Positions 17,581-25,671 of a stretch of DNA of 64,000 nucleotides are shown in pieces. This stretch comes from CAIQQQ01 sp040399685 (GTDB lineage Bacteria > Pseudomonadota > Alphaproteobacteria > Acetobacterales > Acetobacteraceae). The stretch's first letter is position 1. Each line of letters opens with the position of its first letter. The position numbers were made by a program, and so were the translations under genes. The DNA lies in contig JBBART010000001.1 in assembly GCA_040399685.1 (NCBI GenBank), positions 290,092-354,091 on the forward strand, in the 5' to 3' direction. Below the pieces are notes generated by a model that ran no database searches, was not told where the DNA came from, and was given only the letters and a program-made list of their open reading frames with translations.

Positions 17581-18459
17581 CTACCGTCGATGCGCCGCCA
17601 TCCCCTCCAGCACCGCGCACACTGCAGCGGTATCGTCTGATCCACGGCCTTGGGCCTGGGCTGCGGCATAGATGGGTATGGTGGCGCTGAACGTCGGTGT
17701 GGGCACGCCGAGTTTGGTGGCGAAGCGGCCGATGACGTCCATGTCTTTTTGCCAGATATCCACCTTCATTGTGGCCGGCAGATAGGTCTCGATGGCCATC
17801 ATGGGGGCGCGCAGTTCGAAGATGCGGGAGTTGCCGGCGCCGCCTGGAATCAGCTGCGCCAGCTGGTTTGGGTCCAGCCCGGCTTTCATGCCGAGCACCA
17901 TCGCCTCGGCGGTGGCCACGTTGTGGATGGCCACGAGCAGGTTGGCGACCAGCTTCATCTTGGTGCCGTTGCCGAACGCGCCGACGTTGTGGAGCGCCTT
18001 GGTGAAGACGGCGTAGCAGGGGCGCAAGGCCTCGATGGCGTCGGGATCGCCGCTGGCGTAGATGACCAGGTCGCGCGAGGCCGCCTGGGCGCCGGTGCCG
18101 CTGATGGGGCAGTCGAGCGGGATGTGGCCGGCGGCGTGCAGGATGTCGGCGAAGGCCTGCTTGTCTTCCAGGGACAAGGTGCTGGCCTCGATTACCACGC
18201 GGGGTGGCAGGCCGGTGGCGGCGATGGCCTCGGCGGTGGCGATGACGGCGCGCACGGAGGGCAGGCTGCACAGGATGGTTTGGGTCTTGGCCGCCAGGGA
18301 TGCCACGCTGTCGCATGGTTCCAGCCCTTCGGCGGACAGGTCGGCCACGCGTGCCGCGTCCGGATCGAAGCCCAGCACGCGCCAGCCGCCGAGCAGCAGG
18401 TTGCGCGCCATGGCGCCGCCCATGATTCCCAGCCCGACAATTCCGATCAATTTGGTCAT
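17581..18459 (-). CDS. NAD(P)-dependent dehydrogenase, 3-hydroxyisobutyrate dehydrogenase family
   Basis: The 292-residue protein opens with the Rossmann motif GIVGLGIMGGAMARNLL, has the substrate motif PLDCPISGTGAQAASRDL near residue 120, and the catalytic Lys region GNGTKMKLVANLLVAIHN near residue 170, all typical of beta-hydroxyacid dehydrogenases (3-hydroxyisobutyrate, tartronate semialdehyde and relatives). The start ATG at 18459 follows AGGGGA. It is divergent, across 76 bp, from another member of the same family fused to a GlcG-like domain, and the two probably share a regulator and pathway. Confidence 0.9.
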   Translation of the reverse strand: MTKLIGIVGLGIMGGAMARNLLLGGWRVLGFDPDAARVADLSAEGLEPCDSVASLAAKTQTILCSLPSVRAVIATAEAIAATGLPPRVVIEASTLSLEDKQAFADILHAAGHIPLDCPISGTGAQAASRDLVIYASGDPDAIEALRPCYAVFTKALHNVGAFGNGTKMKLVANLLVAIHNVATAEAMVLGMKAGLDPNQLAQLIPGGAGNSRIFELRAPMMAIETYLPATMKVDIWQKDMDVIGRFATKLGVPTPTFSATIPIYAAAQAQGRGSDDTAAVCAVLEGMAAHRR

Positions 18460-18476
18460 GCGCGTTCCCCTGTTTT

Positions 18477-18498
18477 TATCATTTGATGTCGTATGATA
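18477..18498. promoter_or_regulatory. Inverted repeat, candidate operator between divergent dehydrogenase genes
   Basis: TATCAT at 18477-18482 and ATGATA at 18493-18498 form an inverted repeat with a 10-base centre. It lies in the middle of the 76-bp region between two divergent dehydrogenase starts. ATnAT-type half sites of this kind are common for GntR-family repressors of catabolic genes, but no such regulator is adjacent, so the protein that binds is unknown. Confidence 0.45.
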
Positions 18499-18535
18499 GG
18501 GGTGGGGGCAAGGGTCAAAAATAAAAGGAAGTGTC

Positions 18536-19864
18536 ATGCGCATCGGAATGGTCGGGCTGGGTCGGATGGGGTCTGCGATGGCGGAGCGCCTGATGGAGTG
18601 CGGGCACGAGCTGACGGTGTGGAATCGCACCCCGTCCAAGGCCGATGCGCTGGTGGCGGCGGGCGCCACATTGGCGACGAGCCCGCTGGCGCTGGTGGCA
18701 GCGGTGGATGTGGTGATTGTGATCATGTTCGACGCGGTGGCGCTGGAGGCGGTGTTCCAGGGGGCGGACAATATTTTGTCCGCTCCGCTCGACGGCAAGC
18801 TGATCATTGAGATGAGCACCGTTCGTCCTGAAGTGGAACAGGCCTTGGCCGAGGCCGTTTCCTTGCGTGGCGGCGCCTTTATCGAATGTCCGGTCGGCGG
18901 CACGACGGGGCCGGCGCGGCAGGGCAAGCTGCTTGGCCTGGTGGGGGGAGCGGCGGCGGATTTCGAGCGGGCGAGGCCGGTGCTGGACCAGTTGTGCCGC
19001 CGGGTGGAGCATGTGGGGCCGGCCGGGGCAGGGGCGTCGATGAAGCTGGCCATCAATCTGCCGCTGGCGGTGTTCTGGCAGGCGTTTGGCGAGGCCAACG
19101 CGCTGGTGCGTCATTTGGGGCGTGATCCGGCGTGGCTGGTGGAGTTGTTCACCGATACGTCGGGGGCGGCCAACGGCTTGAAGAATCGGGCCGCGGCTGT
19201 ATCGGCGGCGCTTGCGGGGGGCGATGGCGGCGTGGCGACGTTTGATCTGTCCGGCATCTGCAAGGATCTGCGCACCATGCTGGAAGAAGCCCGGAGTCGT
19301 GGATTTGACCTGCCCGTTGCCGCCCGTACGCTCGCTGTCTATGACGAAGCGGTCCGCGCCGGAAATGGCTGGCGCGATACGTCTTGGGTCCCAACAATCA
19401 TGACACAGCAAGCCGACTCCGCCGCCAAGCCGACCCGCCTGAACCTGGAGCACGCCAATTTGCTCTGCAACGCCGCCCTCAGCCATGGCCGCACGCTGGG
19501 CCTGGCCCCGCTGACCGTGGCCGTGCTCGATGCCGGCGGCCATCTGGTGGCATTCCAGCGCGAGGACAATTCCGGGCTGCTGCGCTTCGATATCGCGTTC
19601 GGCAAGGCCTATGGCTCGTTGGGCATGGGCTTTGGCTCGCGCGAATATCTGGCGCGCGCGGCGGGCAACCCCAGCTTTGTGGCCGCCCTGGCCACTGCCA
19701 GCAATGGCCGCATGATTCCGGTTCCGGGTGGCGTGCTGATCAAGGCGGAAGACGGCACCATCCTGGGCGCGGTGGGCATCTCTGGCGATTTGTCCGATCA
19801 GGATGAGGCGTGCTGCCTGGCCGGCATTGCGGCGGCGGGTTTTGTGGCGCAAGTGGCCGCATAA
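18536..19864 (+). CDS. Fusion: 3-hydroxyisobutyrate-dehydrogenase-like domain plus GlcG/HbpS (DUF336) domain
   Basis: The 442-residue product has two clear halves. Residues 1-288 are a beta-hydroxyacid dehydrogenase with GMVGLGRMGSAMAERL, FIECPVGGTTGPARQGKL and GASMKLAINLPLAVF (the catalytic Lys). Residues 289-442 are a GlcG/HbpS-type domain, with LTVAVLDAGGHLVAFQRED and the GVLIKAEDGTILGAVGISG pattern; these proteins are linked to glycolate use, haem or cobalamin. The join reads TSWVPTI-MTQQ, so an internal ATG at 19400 could be the old start of a separate gene whose upstream stop was lost. AGGA lies upstream of the ATG at 18536. The role of the fusion is unknown; a hydroxyacid/tartronate-like step is plausible. 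Confidence 0.88.
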   Translation: MRIGMVGLGRMGSAMAERLMECGHELTVWNRTPSKADALVAAGATLATSPLALVAAVDVVIVIMFDAVALEAVFQGADNILSAPLDGKLIIEMSTVRPEVEQALAEAVSLRGGAFIECPVGGTTGPARQGKLLGLVGGAAADFERARPVLDQLCRRVEHVGPAGAGASMKLAINLPLAVFWQAFGEANALVRHLGRDPAWLVELFTDTSGAANGLKNRAAAVSAALAGGDGGVATFDLSGICKDLRTMLEEARSRGFDLPVAARTLAVYDEAVRAGNGWRDTSWVPTIMTQQADSAAKPTRLNLEHANLLCNAALSHGRTLGLAPLTVAVLDAGGHLVAFQREDNSGLLRFDIAFGKAYGSLGMGFGSREYLARAAGNPSFVAALATASNGRMIPVPGGVLIKAEDGTILGAVGISGDLSDQDEACCLAGIAAAGFVAQVAA

Positions 19865-19962
19865 TAAAATGTGATGGGCAGAGGCAGAACACATTATGTG
19901 CGCTGTCTCTCGCCATCGCCTAGCTTCCCGCCAAGCGCAGTCAATTGCCGCGGGGGTCGCTC

Positions 19963-21075
19963 ATGAATCTCGGTTTCTTCACCATGCCGATCCATCCTTT
20001 GGACAAGGATTGGCGCCAGTGCCTGCGCGAAGATCGCGAGGCGTTCATTCTGGCCGACGAACTGGGATTCACCGAGGCCTATTGTGGTGAGCACGCCACC
20101 GACAAGGCGGAGAATATCACCTCCTGCGCGTTGTTTTTGGCTACTCTGGTGGGCAACATCAAGCAGATGCGACTTGGCACGGGCACGGTGAACATGCCCA
20201 ACACCCACCCGGCACGGGTGGCGGCCGAGATTGCGATGCTTGACCATCTGCTCGACGGCAAATTCAATTTCGGCATCAGCCCTGGTGGTTTGCCATCGGA
20301 TGCCGAGGCGTTCGGGACGCTGGACAAGAACCGGCTGGAGATGTTCGTCGAATGTATCGACCAGGTGCTGGAAATCTGGCGGTCCGAGCCGCCGTACAAC
20401 ATCGTTGGTAAATATTGGACGGTGTCCACCGAGCGCACCATGCTGCTGGATATCGGCCAGGGCATTATCCCGGGGCCGCTGCAACGTCCGCATCCGCCGA
20501 TCGTCTGCACGGTGGTGGCGCCGTATTCCAAGGGCGTGATCCAGGCGGCTGCGCGCGGGTGGGAGCCGATTTCCGCGAACTTCCTGATGCCGAAATGGGT
20601 GGCGACGCATTGGCCGATGTATGAAGAAGGCTGCAAGCTCGGTGGCCGCCCGGCGGACCCGGCCAACTGGCGTGTGGCCAAGAGCATTTTCGTGGCCGAT
20701 GACGAAGCAACCGCCCGCGAATATGCCACCGGTGAGAACAGCCCCTATCGTTTTTACTTCAGCCAGTTGGTGCAGAAGATGAAGAAGGCAGGCCGGTCGG
20801 AATTGTTCAAGAAAAACCGTGCTGATTCAGATGACAGCGTCACTGTCGATGGTGTGCTGGAGGATCTGGTCATCTATGGCACCCCCAGCCAGGTGGCCGA
20901 CAAGATTGAAGCGTTCCGCGAGCAGGTGGGTCCGTTCGGGACCTTGCTGTATGCCGGCCATGACTGGACCGACCGTGATCTTGCCCGCCGGTCCATGGTG
21001 CTGCTGGCAGAACAGGTTCAGCCGCGCGTCACTGTGCGTGAACAAAAGAAAACCTCCGCTTTGGCTGCGGACTGA
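19963..21075 (+). CDS. LLM-class flavin-dependent monooxygenase
   Basis: This 370-residue luciferase-like TIM barrel has the N-terminal MNLGFFTMPIHP, FTEAYCGEH, LGTGTVNMPNTHPARVAAEIAMLDHL and FNFGISPGG, matching the limonene-monooxygenase/alkanal-monooxygenase group. Such enzymes use reduced flavin and O2 to hydroxylate or cleave substrates, and need a flavin reductase supplied separately. The ATG at 19963 is preferred to the TTG at 19945 because a G-rich ribosome-binding site lies just before it. It heads a co-directional set with the Liv-type transporter and an amidohydrolase. Confidence 0.88.
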   Translation: MNLGFFTMPIHPLDKDWRQCLREDREAFILADELGFTEAYCGEHATDKAENITSCALFLATLVGNIKQMRLGTGTVNMPNTHPARVAAEIAMLDHLLDGKFNFGISPGGLPSDAEAFGTLDKNRLEMFVECIDQVLEIWRSEPPYNIVGKYWTVSTERTMLLDIGQGIIPGPLQRPHPPIVCTVVAPYSKGVIQAAARGWEPISANFLMPKWVATHWPMYEEGCKLGGRPADPANWRVAKSIFVADDEATAREYATGENSPYRFYFSQLVQKMKKAGRSELFKKNRADSDDSVTVDGVLEDLVIYGTPSQVADKIEAFREQVGPFGTLLYAGHDWTDRDLARRSMVLLAEQVQPRVTVREQKKTSALAAD

Positions 21076-21168
21076 AATAAACCCGTTTACAAGCCTCGCG
21101 CTTTTGAGTGTTATAAAGCGATAAATAACCGGCGAAAGACCGGAGCGTCTTATGGGGAGGAATAGCCA

Positions 21169-22413
21169 ATGACACTGTCCCGCCGCGGATTGTTGCAAAC
21201 TGGTATTGGTGCATTTTCACTGGCCATGACAACGCACAAGGCTCGTGCCGATGAGCCGATCCGCATCGGTTTCCTCACCGTCAAAACCGGCCCGCTGGCC
21301 GCTGGCGGCATCCAGATGGAGCAGGGCATGGTCTTGTTCCTCAAGGAACGGGGCAACAAGCTCGCTGGGCGCGATGTGAAGCTGATCGTGGCTGACACCG
21401 CAGGCTCGCCCGCCACCACCCGCACCAAGGCGCAGGAACTGGTGGAGCGCGACAAGGCCCACGTGCTGATCGGCCCGCTGGCCGCGTTCGAAGCGCTGGC
21501 GATCGCCGATTACACCACCGCCCAGAAAATCCCGACGCTGGGCGTGGCTGCAGCCGAGGACATGACGCAGCGCATGGCGAGCCCTTGGTTTGTGCGCGGC
21601 ACCGCTTCGTCGGCACAATGCGCGCACACCATGGCCTTTTACGCGGCCACCGAACTTAAATACAAACGCATCTGCGTGATTGGCGACGACTTTGCCTATG
21701 GCCACGAGCAGAACGCCGGCTTCCAGCGCGTGTTCGAAGACAATGGCGGCCGGGTGGTGCAGAAGCTGTGGCCACCTTTGAACGCGCCGGATTACGGCAC
21801 CTATATTTCGCAGATCAAATCCAACGTCGATGCCGTGTTCATGTCCTTTGCCGGATCGAACGGGTTCAAGTTCACCAAGGCGTATTTCGAATACGGCCTC
21901 GGCGGCAAGATTCCGTTGCTTGGCGGCATGACGGCGATGGACGAAGCTATTCTGCAGCAGACGGGCGACGACGCTGTCGGCGTTCTGACGGCGAACTGGT
22001 ATTCGGCGCAGTATGACAGCCCGGAGAACAAAGCCTTCGTGGCCGGCATGCAGCGCGACTATAAGGTGGACCCTGGATACTATGCCGCAGGCCCAGCCGT
22101 TGAAGCCGCCGTTCTGGAAGCGGCGATGAAAACGGTGGGTGGCGACATCGATGACCGTGCGGCGCTGATGAAGGCCATTCGCACCAATCTGGTGCCGAAC
22201 ACGGTGCGCGGGCCGGTGCGGTTCGATGCCGGTGGGCAGGCGGTCGGCAACGTCTATATTCGCCGGGCCGAAAAGAAGGGCAGCAAGATCGTCAACGCTG
22301 TCATCAAGACCTATCCTGATGTCAGTCAGTACTGGACCTATCCGGAAAAGGAATTCCTCGCGCAGCCGCCTTACTCGCGGGACTTCCCTGTCGCGCGTTA
22401 TCTGGAAAATTAA
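21169..22413 (+). CDS. ABC transporter substrate-binding protein, branched-chain amino acid (LivK) type, Tat signal
   Basis: The 414-residue protein belongs to the periplasmic-binding family 6. The N-terminus MTLSRRGLLQTGIGAFSLA has a twin-arginine motif before a weakly hydrophobic stretch, so export through Tat is likely. The mature protein starts near ADEPIRIGFLTVKTGPLAAGG, followed by the characteristic AGSPATTRTKAQELVERDKAHVLIGPL segment. GGGAGG precedes the ATG. Four transporter genes follow. Although the family is named for leucine, many members bind aromatic acids or other carboxylates; the neighbours suggest such a catabolic substrate. Confidence 0.9.
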   Translation: MTLSRRGLLQTGIGAFSLAMTTHKARADEPIRIGFLTVKTGPLAAGGIQMEQGMVLFLKERGNKLAGRDVKLIVADTAGSPATTRTKAQELVERDKAHVLIGPLAAFEALAIADYTTAQKIPTLGVAAAEDMTQRMASPWFVRGTASSAQCAHTMAFYAATELKYKRICVIGDDFAYGHEQNAGFQRVFEDNGGRVVQKLWPPLNAPDYGTYISQIKSNVDAVFMSFAGSNGFKFTKAYFEYGLGGKIPLLGGMTAMDEAILQQTGDDAVGVLTANWYSAQYDSPENKAFVAGMQRDYKVDPGYYAAGPAVEAAVLEAAMKTVGGDIDDRAALMKAIRTNLVPNTVRGPVRFDAGGQAVGNVYIRRAEKKGSKIVNAVIKTYPDVSQYWTYPEKEFLAQPPYSRDFPVARYLEN

Positions 22414-22419
22414 AGAGCC

Positions 22420-23280
22420 ATGCAGTTCTGGATCGTCCAGGGGCTCAACAGCCTGGCGATGGGTGGCTTGCTGTTCTTGCTCTCGGCTGGGTTTTCGCTG
22501 ATCTTCGGATTGCTGCGAATTCCCAACCTGGCGCACGGCGCGCTGTTCATGCTGGGCGCCTATTTCGGCGCGGCGCTGCTGGGGGAGCAGGTCAATTTTT
22601 GGCTTGCGGCCCTCCTCAGCGGTGCTGGCGTGGGCATGATCGGCGTGGTGCTGGAGGCCGTTTTGCTGCGGCGATTGGCGGGCAACGAGCAGGGGCAGGT
22701 TCTTGTAACCCTTGGCGTGGCCTTCATCATTGCCGATATCTGCCTGCTGGCCTGGGGTGGCGATCCGATGCCGCTTGGAGCGCCTCGCTCCTTGCGGCCG
22801 CCGGTGTTTATCGCGGGCTTTGCGTTCCCGGGTTATCGGTTGGTGGTGCTGGGCTTCGCGCTCGCCACGGCCTTGTTGCTGTGGCTGCTGCTGGAACGCA
22901 CACGGCTTGGCGCCATGATCCGCGCCGGTGTGGATGACCGCGAGATGGCCCGCAGCGTGGGCATTCCGGTCTCGCGCCTGTTCTCTGCGGTGTTCTTTCT
23001 GGGTGCGTTTCTGGCCGGGGTCGGCGGCGTGATCGGTGGGCCGATCCTGTCGGCCTATCCGGGGCTGGATGCGGACATGCTGCCGCTGGCTTTGGTGGTG
23101 GTTATTCTCGGCGGCGTCGGCAGTCTGCCGGGAGCACTGGTGGGCAGCTTGATCGTTGGCCTGATCTACAACTTTGGTTCAGCCCTGTTTCCGGATTTTG
23201 CCTATGTGGTGTTGTTCCTGCCGATGGTGGTGATGCTCGTGGTCAAGCCCACAGGATTGTTTGGGCGGGTGCTGCGATGA
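22420..23280 (+). CDS. Branched-chain-type ABC transporter permease, LivH family
   Basis: This 286-residue inner-membrane protein begins FWIVQGLNSLAMGGLLFLLSAGFSLIFGLLRIPNLAHGALFMLGAY, the standard LivH start, and has about eight hydrophobic helices and the DDREMARSVGIPVSRLFSAVFFLGAFLAGVGGV coupling region. It pairs with the LivM-type permease encoded next, overlapping by four bases. It lies six bases after the binding-protein gene. Confidence 0.92.
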   Translation: MQFWIVQGLNSLAMGGLLFLLSAGFSLIFGLLRIPNLAHGALFMLGAYFGAALLGEQVNFWLAALLSGAGVGMIGVVLEAVLLRRLAGNEQGQVLVTLGVAFIIADICLLAWGGDPMPLGAPRSLRPPVFIAGFAFPGYRLVVLGFALATALLLWLLLERTRLGAMIRAGVDDREMARSVGIPVSRLFSAVFFLGAFLAGVGGVIGGPILSAYPGLDADMLPLALVVVILGGVGSLPGALVGSLIVGLIYNFGSALFPDFAYVVLFLPMVVMLVVKPTGLFGRVLR

Positions 23281-24215
23281 CCGCTCGCCAAGTGGGCTGC
23301 TGGCTGTTGGTGATCGCAGCCCTCGCCGCCGTGCCGTTTGTGCTGCCGAGCGCGTTCTATCTCGGCATTGCCACGCATGCGCTGATCTTTGCCATTCTGG
23401 CGTTGTCGCTGAACATCCTGATCGGCCATGGCGGCATGACGTCGCTGGGGCACGCCGTCTACCTTGGTGTGCCTGCCTATGCGTGCGCTGTGTTGAGCAT
23501 GCAGGCCGGCTGGGCGCCATTGCCCACCATTCTGGCCTCGCTCGCCATCGGCACCGCCACCAGTGCGCTGTTCGGCATTCTTGCTTTGCGGGCCAGCGGG
23601 CTTGGCTTTCTCATGATCACCCTGGCACTCGGTCAGGTGATGTGGGGCGCGGCCTATCGCTGGGTGGGGCTGACCGGCGGCGATAACGGCATTCGGCTCT
23701 CGGGCCGTCCGCATCTGTTCGGGATCGACCTTGCGGAGGTGCTGCCGTTTTATGTGCTGGTCGCGGCCGTGCTGGTGGGCGCGTTGTTCTGTCTGTGGCA
23801 ACTTGACCGCTCGGCCTTTGGCGCCTGCCTGCGTGGCACGCGGGACCAACCGCGGCGGATGCGGATGCTGGGCCATGATGTCTGGCGGATTCGCTGGGTG
23901 GCGTTCATCGCCTCCGGCTTCTGGGGTTCGGTGGCGGGCGTGCTGTATTGCTACGATTACCAGTATGTCAGCCCGGCTGCATTGTCCTTGCCGCAATCGG
24001 CCGAAACCTTGCTGATGGTGGTGTTGGGCGGCGCCGGCACATTGGCCGGGCCTGTGGCCGGGGCGATCATCATTACTATTATCAAGACGGTCGTCAGTTC
24101 TTATGTCGATCGCTGGTATTCGTTGCTGGGGCTGACCTTTATTCTTGTTGTGTCGGTTATGCCGCGCGGGCTGATCCCGGGCCTTGCGAACTGGATGCGG
24201 GGGAAGCGGGCATGA
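23277..24215 (+). CDS. Branched-chain-type ABC transporter permease, LivM family
   Basis: The 312-residue polytopic protein has ILALSLNILIGHGGMTSLGHAVYLGVPAYA near residue 40, the signature of LivM permeases, and the coupling segment ACLRGTRDQPRRMRMLGHDVWRIRWVAFIASGFWGSVAGVLY. With LivH it forms the channel. It overlaps the preceding and following genes by ATGA junctions, so all four transporter genes downstream of the binding protein are coupled. Confidence 0.92.
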   Translation: MTARQVGCWLLVIAALAAVPFVLPSAFYLGIATHALIFAILALSLNILIGHGGMTSLGHAVYLGVPAYACAVLSMQAGWAPLPTILASLAIGTATSALFGILALRASGLGFLMITLALGQVMWGAAYRWVGLTGGDNGIRLSGRPHLFGIDLAEVLPFYVLVAAVLVGALFCLWQLDRSAFGACLRGTRDQPRRMRMLGHDVWRIRWVAFIASGFWGSVAGVLYCYDYQYVSPAALSLPQSAETLLMVVLGGAGTLAGPVAGAIIITIIKTVVSSYVDRWYSLLGLTFILVVSVMPRGLIPGLANWMRGKRA

Positions 24216-24955
24216 CCATTCCTGCTTTGCAGATCACCCAACTCGCCAAACGCTTTGGTGGCCTGACCGCCACGCGCGACGTGTCGCTTACGGTGATGCC
24301 CGGCGAGCGGCGCTTGCTGATCGGCCCGAACGGGGCTGGTAAAACCACGTTGTTCAATCAGATCGCCGGTGACTTTCTGCCTGATTCCGGCAGTATAAAG
24401 CTGTTCGGGCAGGACATGACGCGTCTGCCCACTCCGGCGCGGGTGCGTATGGGCCTTGGGCGCACCTATCAGGTTCTTACACTGTTTCCACGTGACACGT
24501 ATCTGCATAACGTTGCGTTGGCGCTGCTGGGCATCGAGGGCGGCGGCTGGTCCATGTGGGGCGCGCTGAAGCGGCGGCGGGACATGCTGGAACGGGCGGA
24601 AGAGGCGCTGATCAGCGTCGGTCTCGGGGCCGTCGTGCATAGCCGCGTGTCCGAGACATCCTACGGCGAACGTCGCCGGCTGGAATTGGCCATGGCGCTG
24701 GCGCAAAAGCCGCGCGTGCTGTTGCTGGACGAACCGTTGGCCGGTCTGTCGGCGGAAGAGCGCGACACCGTGCGCGATCTGCTGGAACAGATTCCGCGTG
24801 ATGTCACCATCATCCTCATCGAACACGATATGGACGTGGCGCTCGCGTTCGCCGACCAGATCACGTTGCTGAATTTTGGCCAGGTGATCCTGGAAGGCAC
24901 ACGGGCGGACGTTATTGCCGACCCGCGAACGCGTGAGGTGTATCTTGGCCACTGA
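24212..24955 (+). CDS. Branched-chain-type ABC transporter ATP-binding protein, LivG family
   Basis: This 247-residue ATPase has Walker A GPNGAGKTT near residue 38, a LivG-type Q loop (RTYQVLTLFPRDTYLHNVALALL), a modified ABC signature SYGERRRLELAMAL in place of LSxGQ, Walker B VLLLDEPLAGL and the H-loop IEHDMD. The YGERR variant is usual in LivG. The start ATG at 24212 overlaps the permease stop by four bases; a longer frame back to 23948 lies inside that permease. Confidence 0.93.
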   Translation: MTIPALQITQLAKRFGGLTATRDVSLTVMPGERRLLIGPNGAGKTTLFNQIAGDFLPDSGSIKLFGQDMTRLPTPARVRMGLGRTYQVLTLFPRDTYLHNVALALLGIEGGGWSMWGALKRRRDMLERAEEALISVGLGAVVHSRVSETSYGERRRLELAMALAQKPRVLLLDEPLAGLSAEERDTVRDLLEQIPRDVTIILIEHDMDVALAFADQITLLNFGQVILEGTRADVIADPRTREVYLGH

Positions 24956-25649
24956 CGCCCTGACGCTGGATGGCGTCAATTCCTACTATGGCGACAGCCA
25001 TGTGCTGCACGGCGTTTCCATCACGTTGCGCGAAGGCGCATTGCTGGCGTTGCTGGGCCGCAACGGCGCCGGCAAGACCACCTGCCTCAGCACCGTCATG
25101 GGCTGGCTGCGCCCCCGTGCCGGGCGGGTTGTCGTGTTTGGCGAGACCATCTCCGGCGCCTCGCCCGAGGCCATCGTGGCCAAGGGCGTGGCCTTGGTGC
25201 CGCAGGGCAGGCGGGTGTTTCCAACCTTGTCGGTGCGCGAAAATCTTCTTGTGGCACAACGCGGCCGGGGCAAATGGCACATGGAGCGGGTGTTCGAAAC
25301 CTTTCCGCGCCTGCGCGAGCGCAAGGCCCAGGCTGCCGGCTCCTTGTCCGGCGGCGAGCAGCAGATGCTGGCGATCGGCCGTGCGCTGATGGGCAACCCG
25401 CGTGTGCTGCTCATGGACGAACCCTCCGAGGGCCTGGCGCCGCAGATCGTGGCAGAGGTTGGCCGCATCATCAGCGAACTGCGGGCGGAAGGGCTTTCCA
25501 TCGTGCTGGTGGAGCAAAATCTGGGCCTGGCGCTGCAACTGGCCGATGACGTGGCCATCATCAACACCGGCCGGGTTGTGTTCACCGGCACCGCGGCCGA
25601 AATGGCCGCCGACCACACCACCGTGGACCGGCATCTCGGCGTTTTCTAA
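24945..25649 (+). CDS. Branched-chain-type ABC transporter ATP-binding protein, LivF family
   Basis: The 234-residue ATPase has Walker A GRNGAGKTT, LVPQGRRVFPTLSVRENLL (the LivF Q-loop region), signature LSGGEQQML, Walker B VLLMDEPSEGL and a VEQN H-loop variant normal for LivF. The start is inferred as a TTG at 24945, overlapping the livG stop by 11 bases, with GAGG six bases upstream; no ATG or GTG fits better. It completes the importer with LivG and the two permeases. Confidence 0.9.
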   Translation: MATDALTLDGVNSYYGDSHVLHGVSITLREGALLALLGRNGAGKTTCLSTVMGWLRPRAGRVVVFGETISGASPEAIVAKGVALVPQGRRVFPTLSVRENLLVAQRGRGKWHMERVFETFPRLRERKAQAAGSLSGGEQQMLAIGRALMGNPRVLLMDEPSEGLAPQIVAEVGRIISELRAEGLSIVLVEQNLGLALQLADDVAIINTGRVVFTGTAAEMAADHTTVDRHLGVF

Positions 25650-25671
25650 GTTCAAACAAGGATCGTTACCC

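Noticed and set aside
21076..21168. Housekeeping promoter before the LivK-type gene
   Set aside because: TTTACA and TATAAA are present, but the spacing of 20 bases is too long to call.
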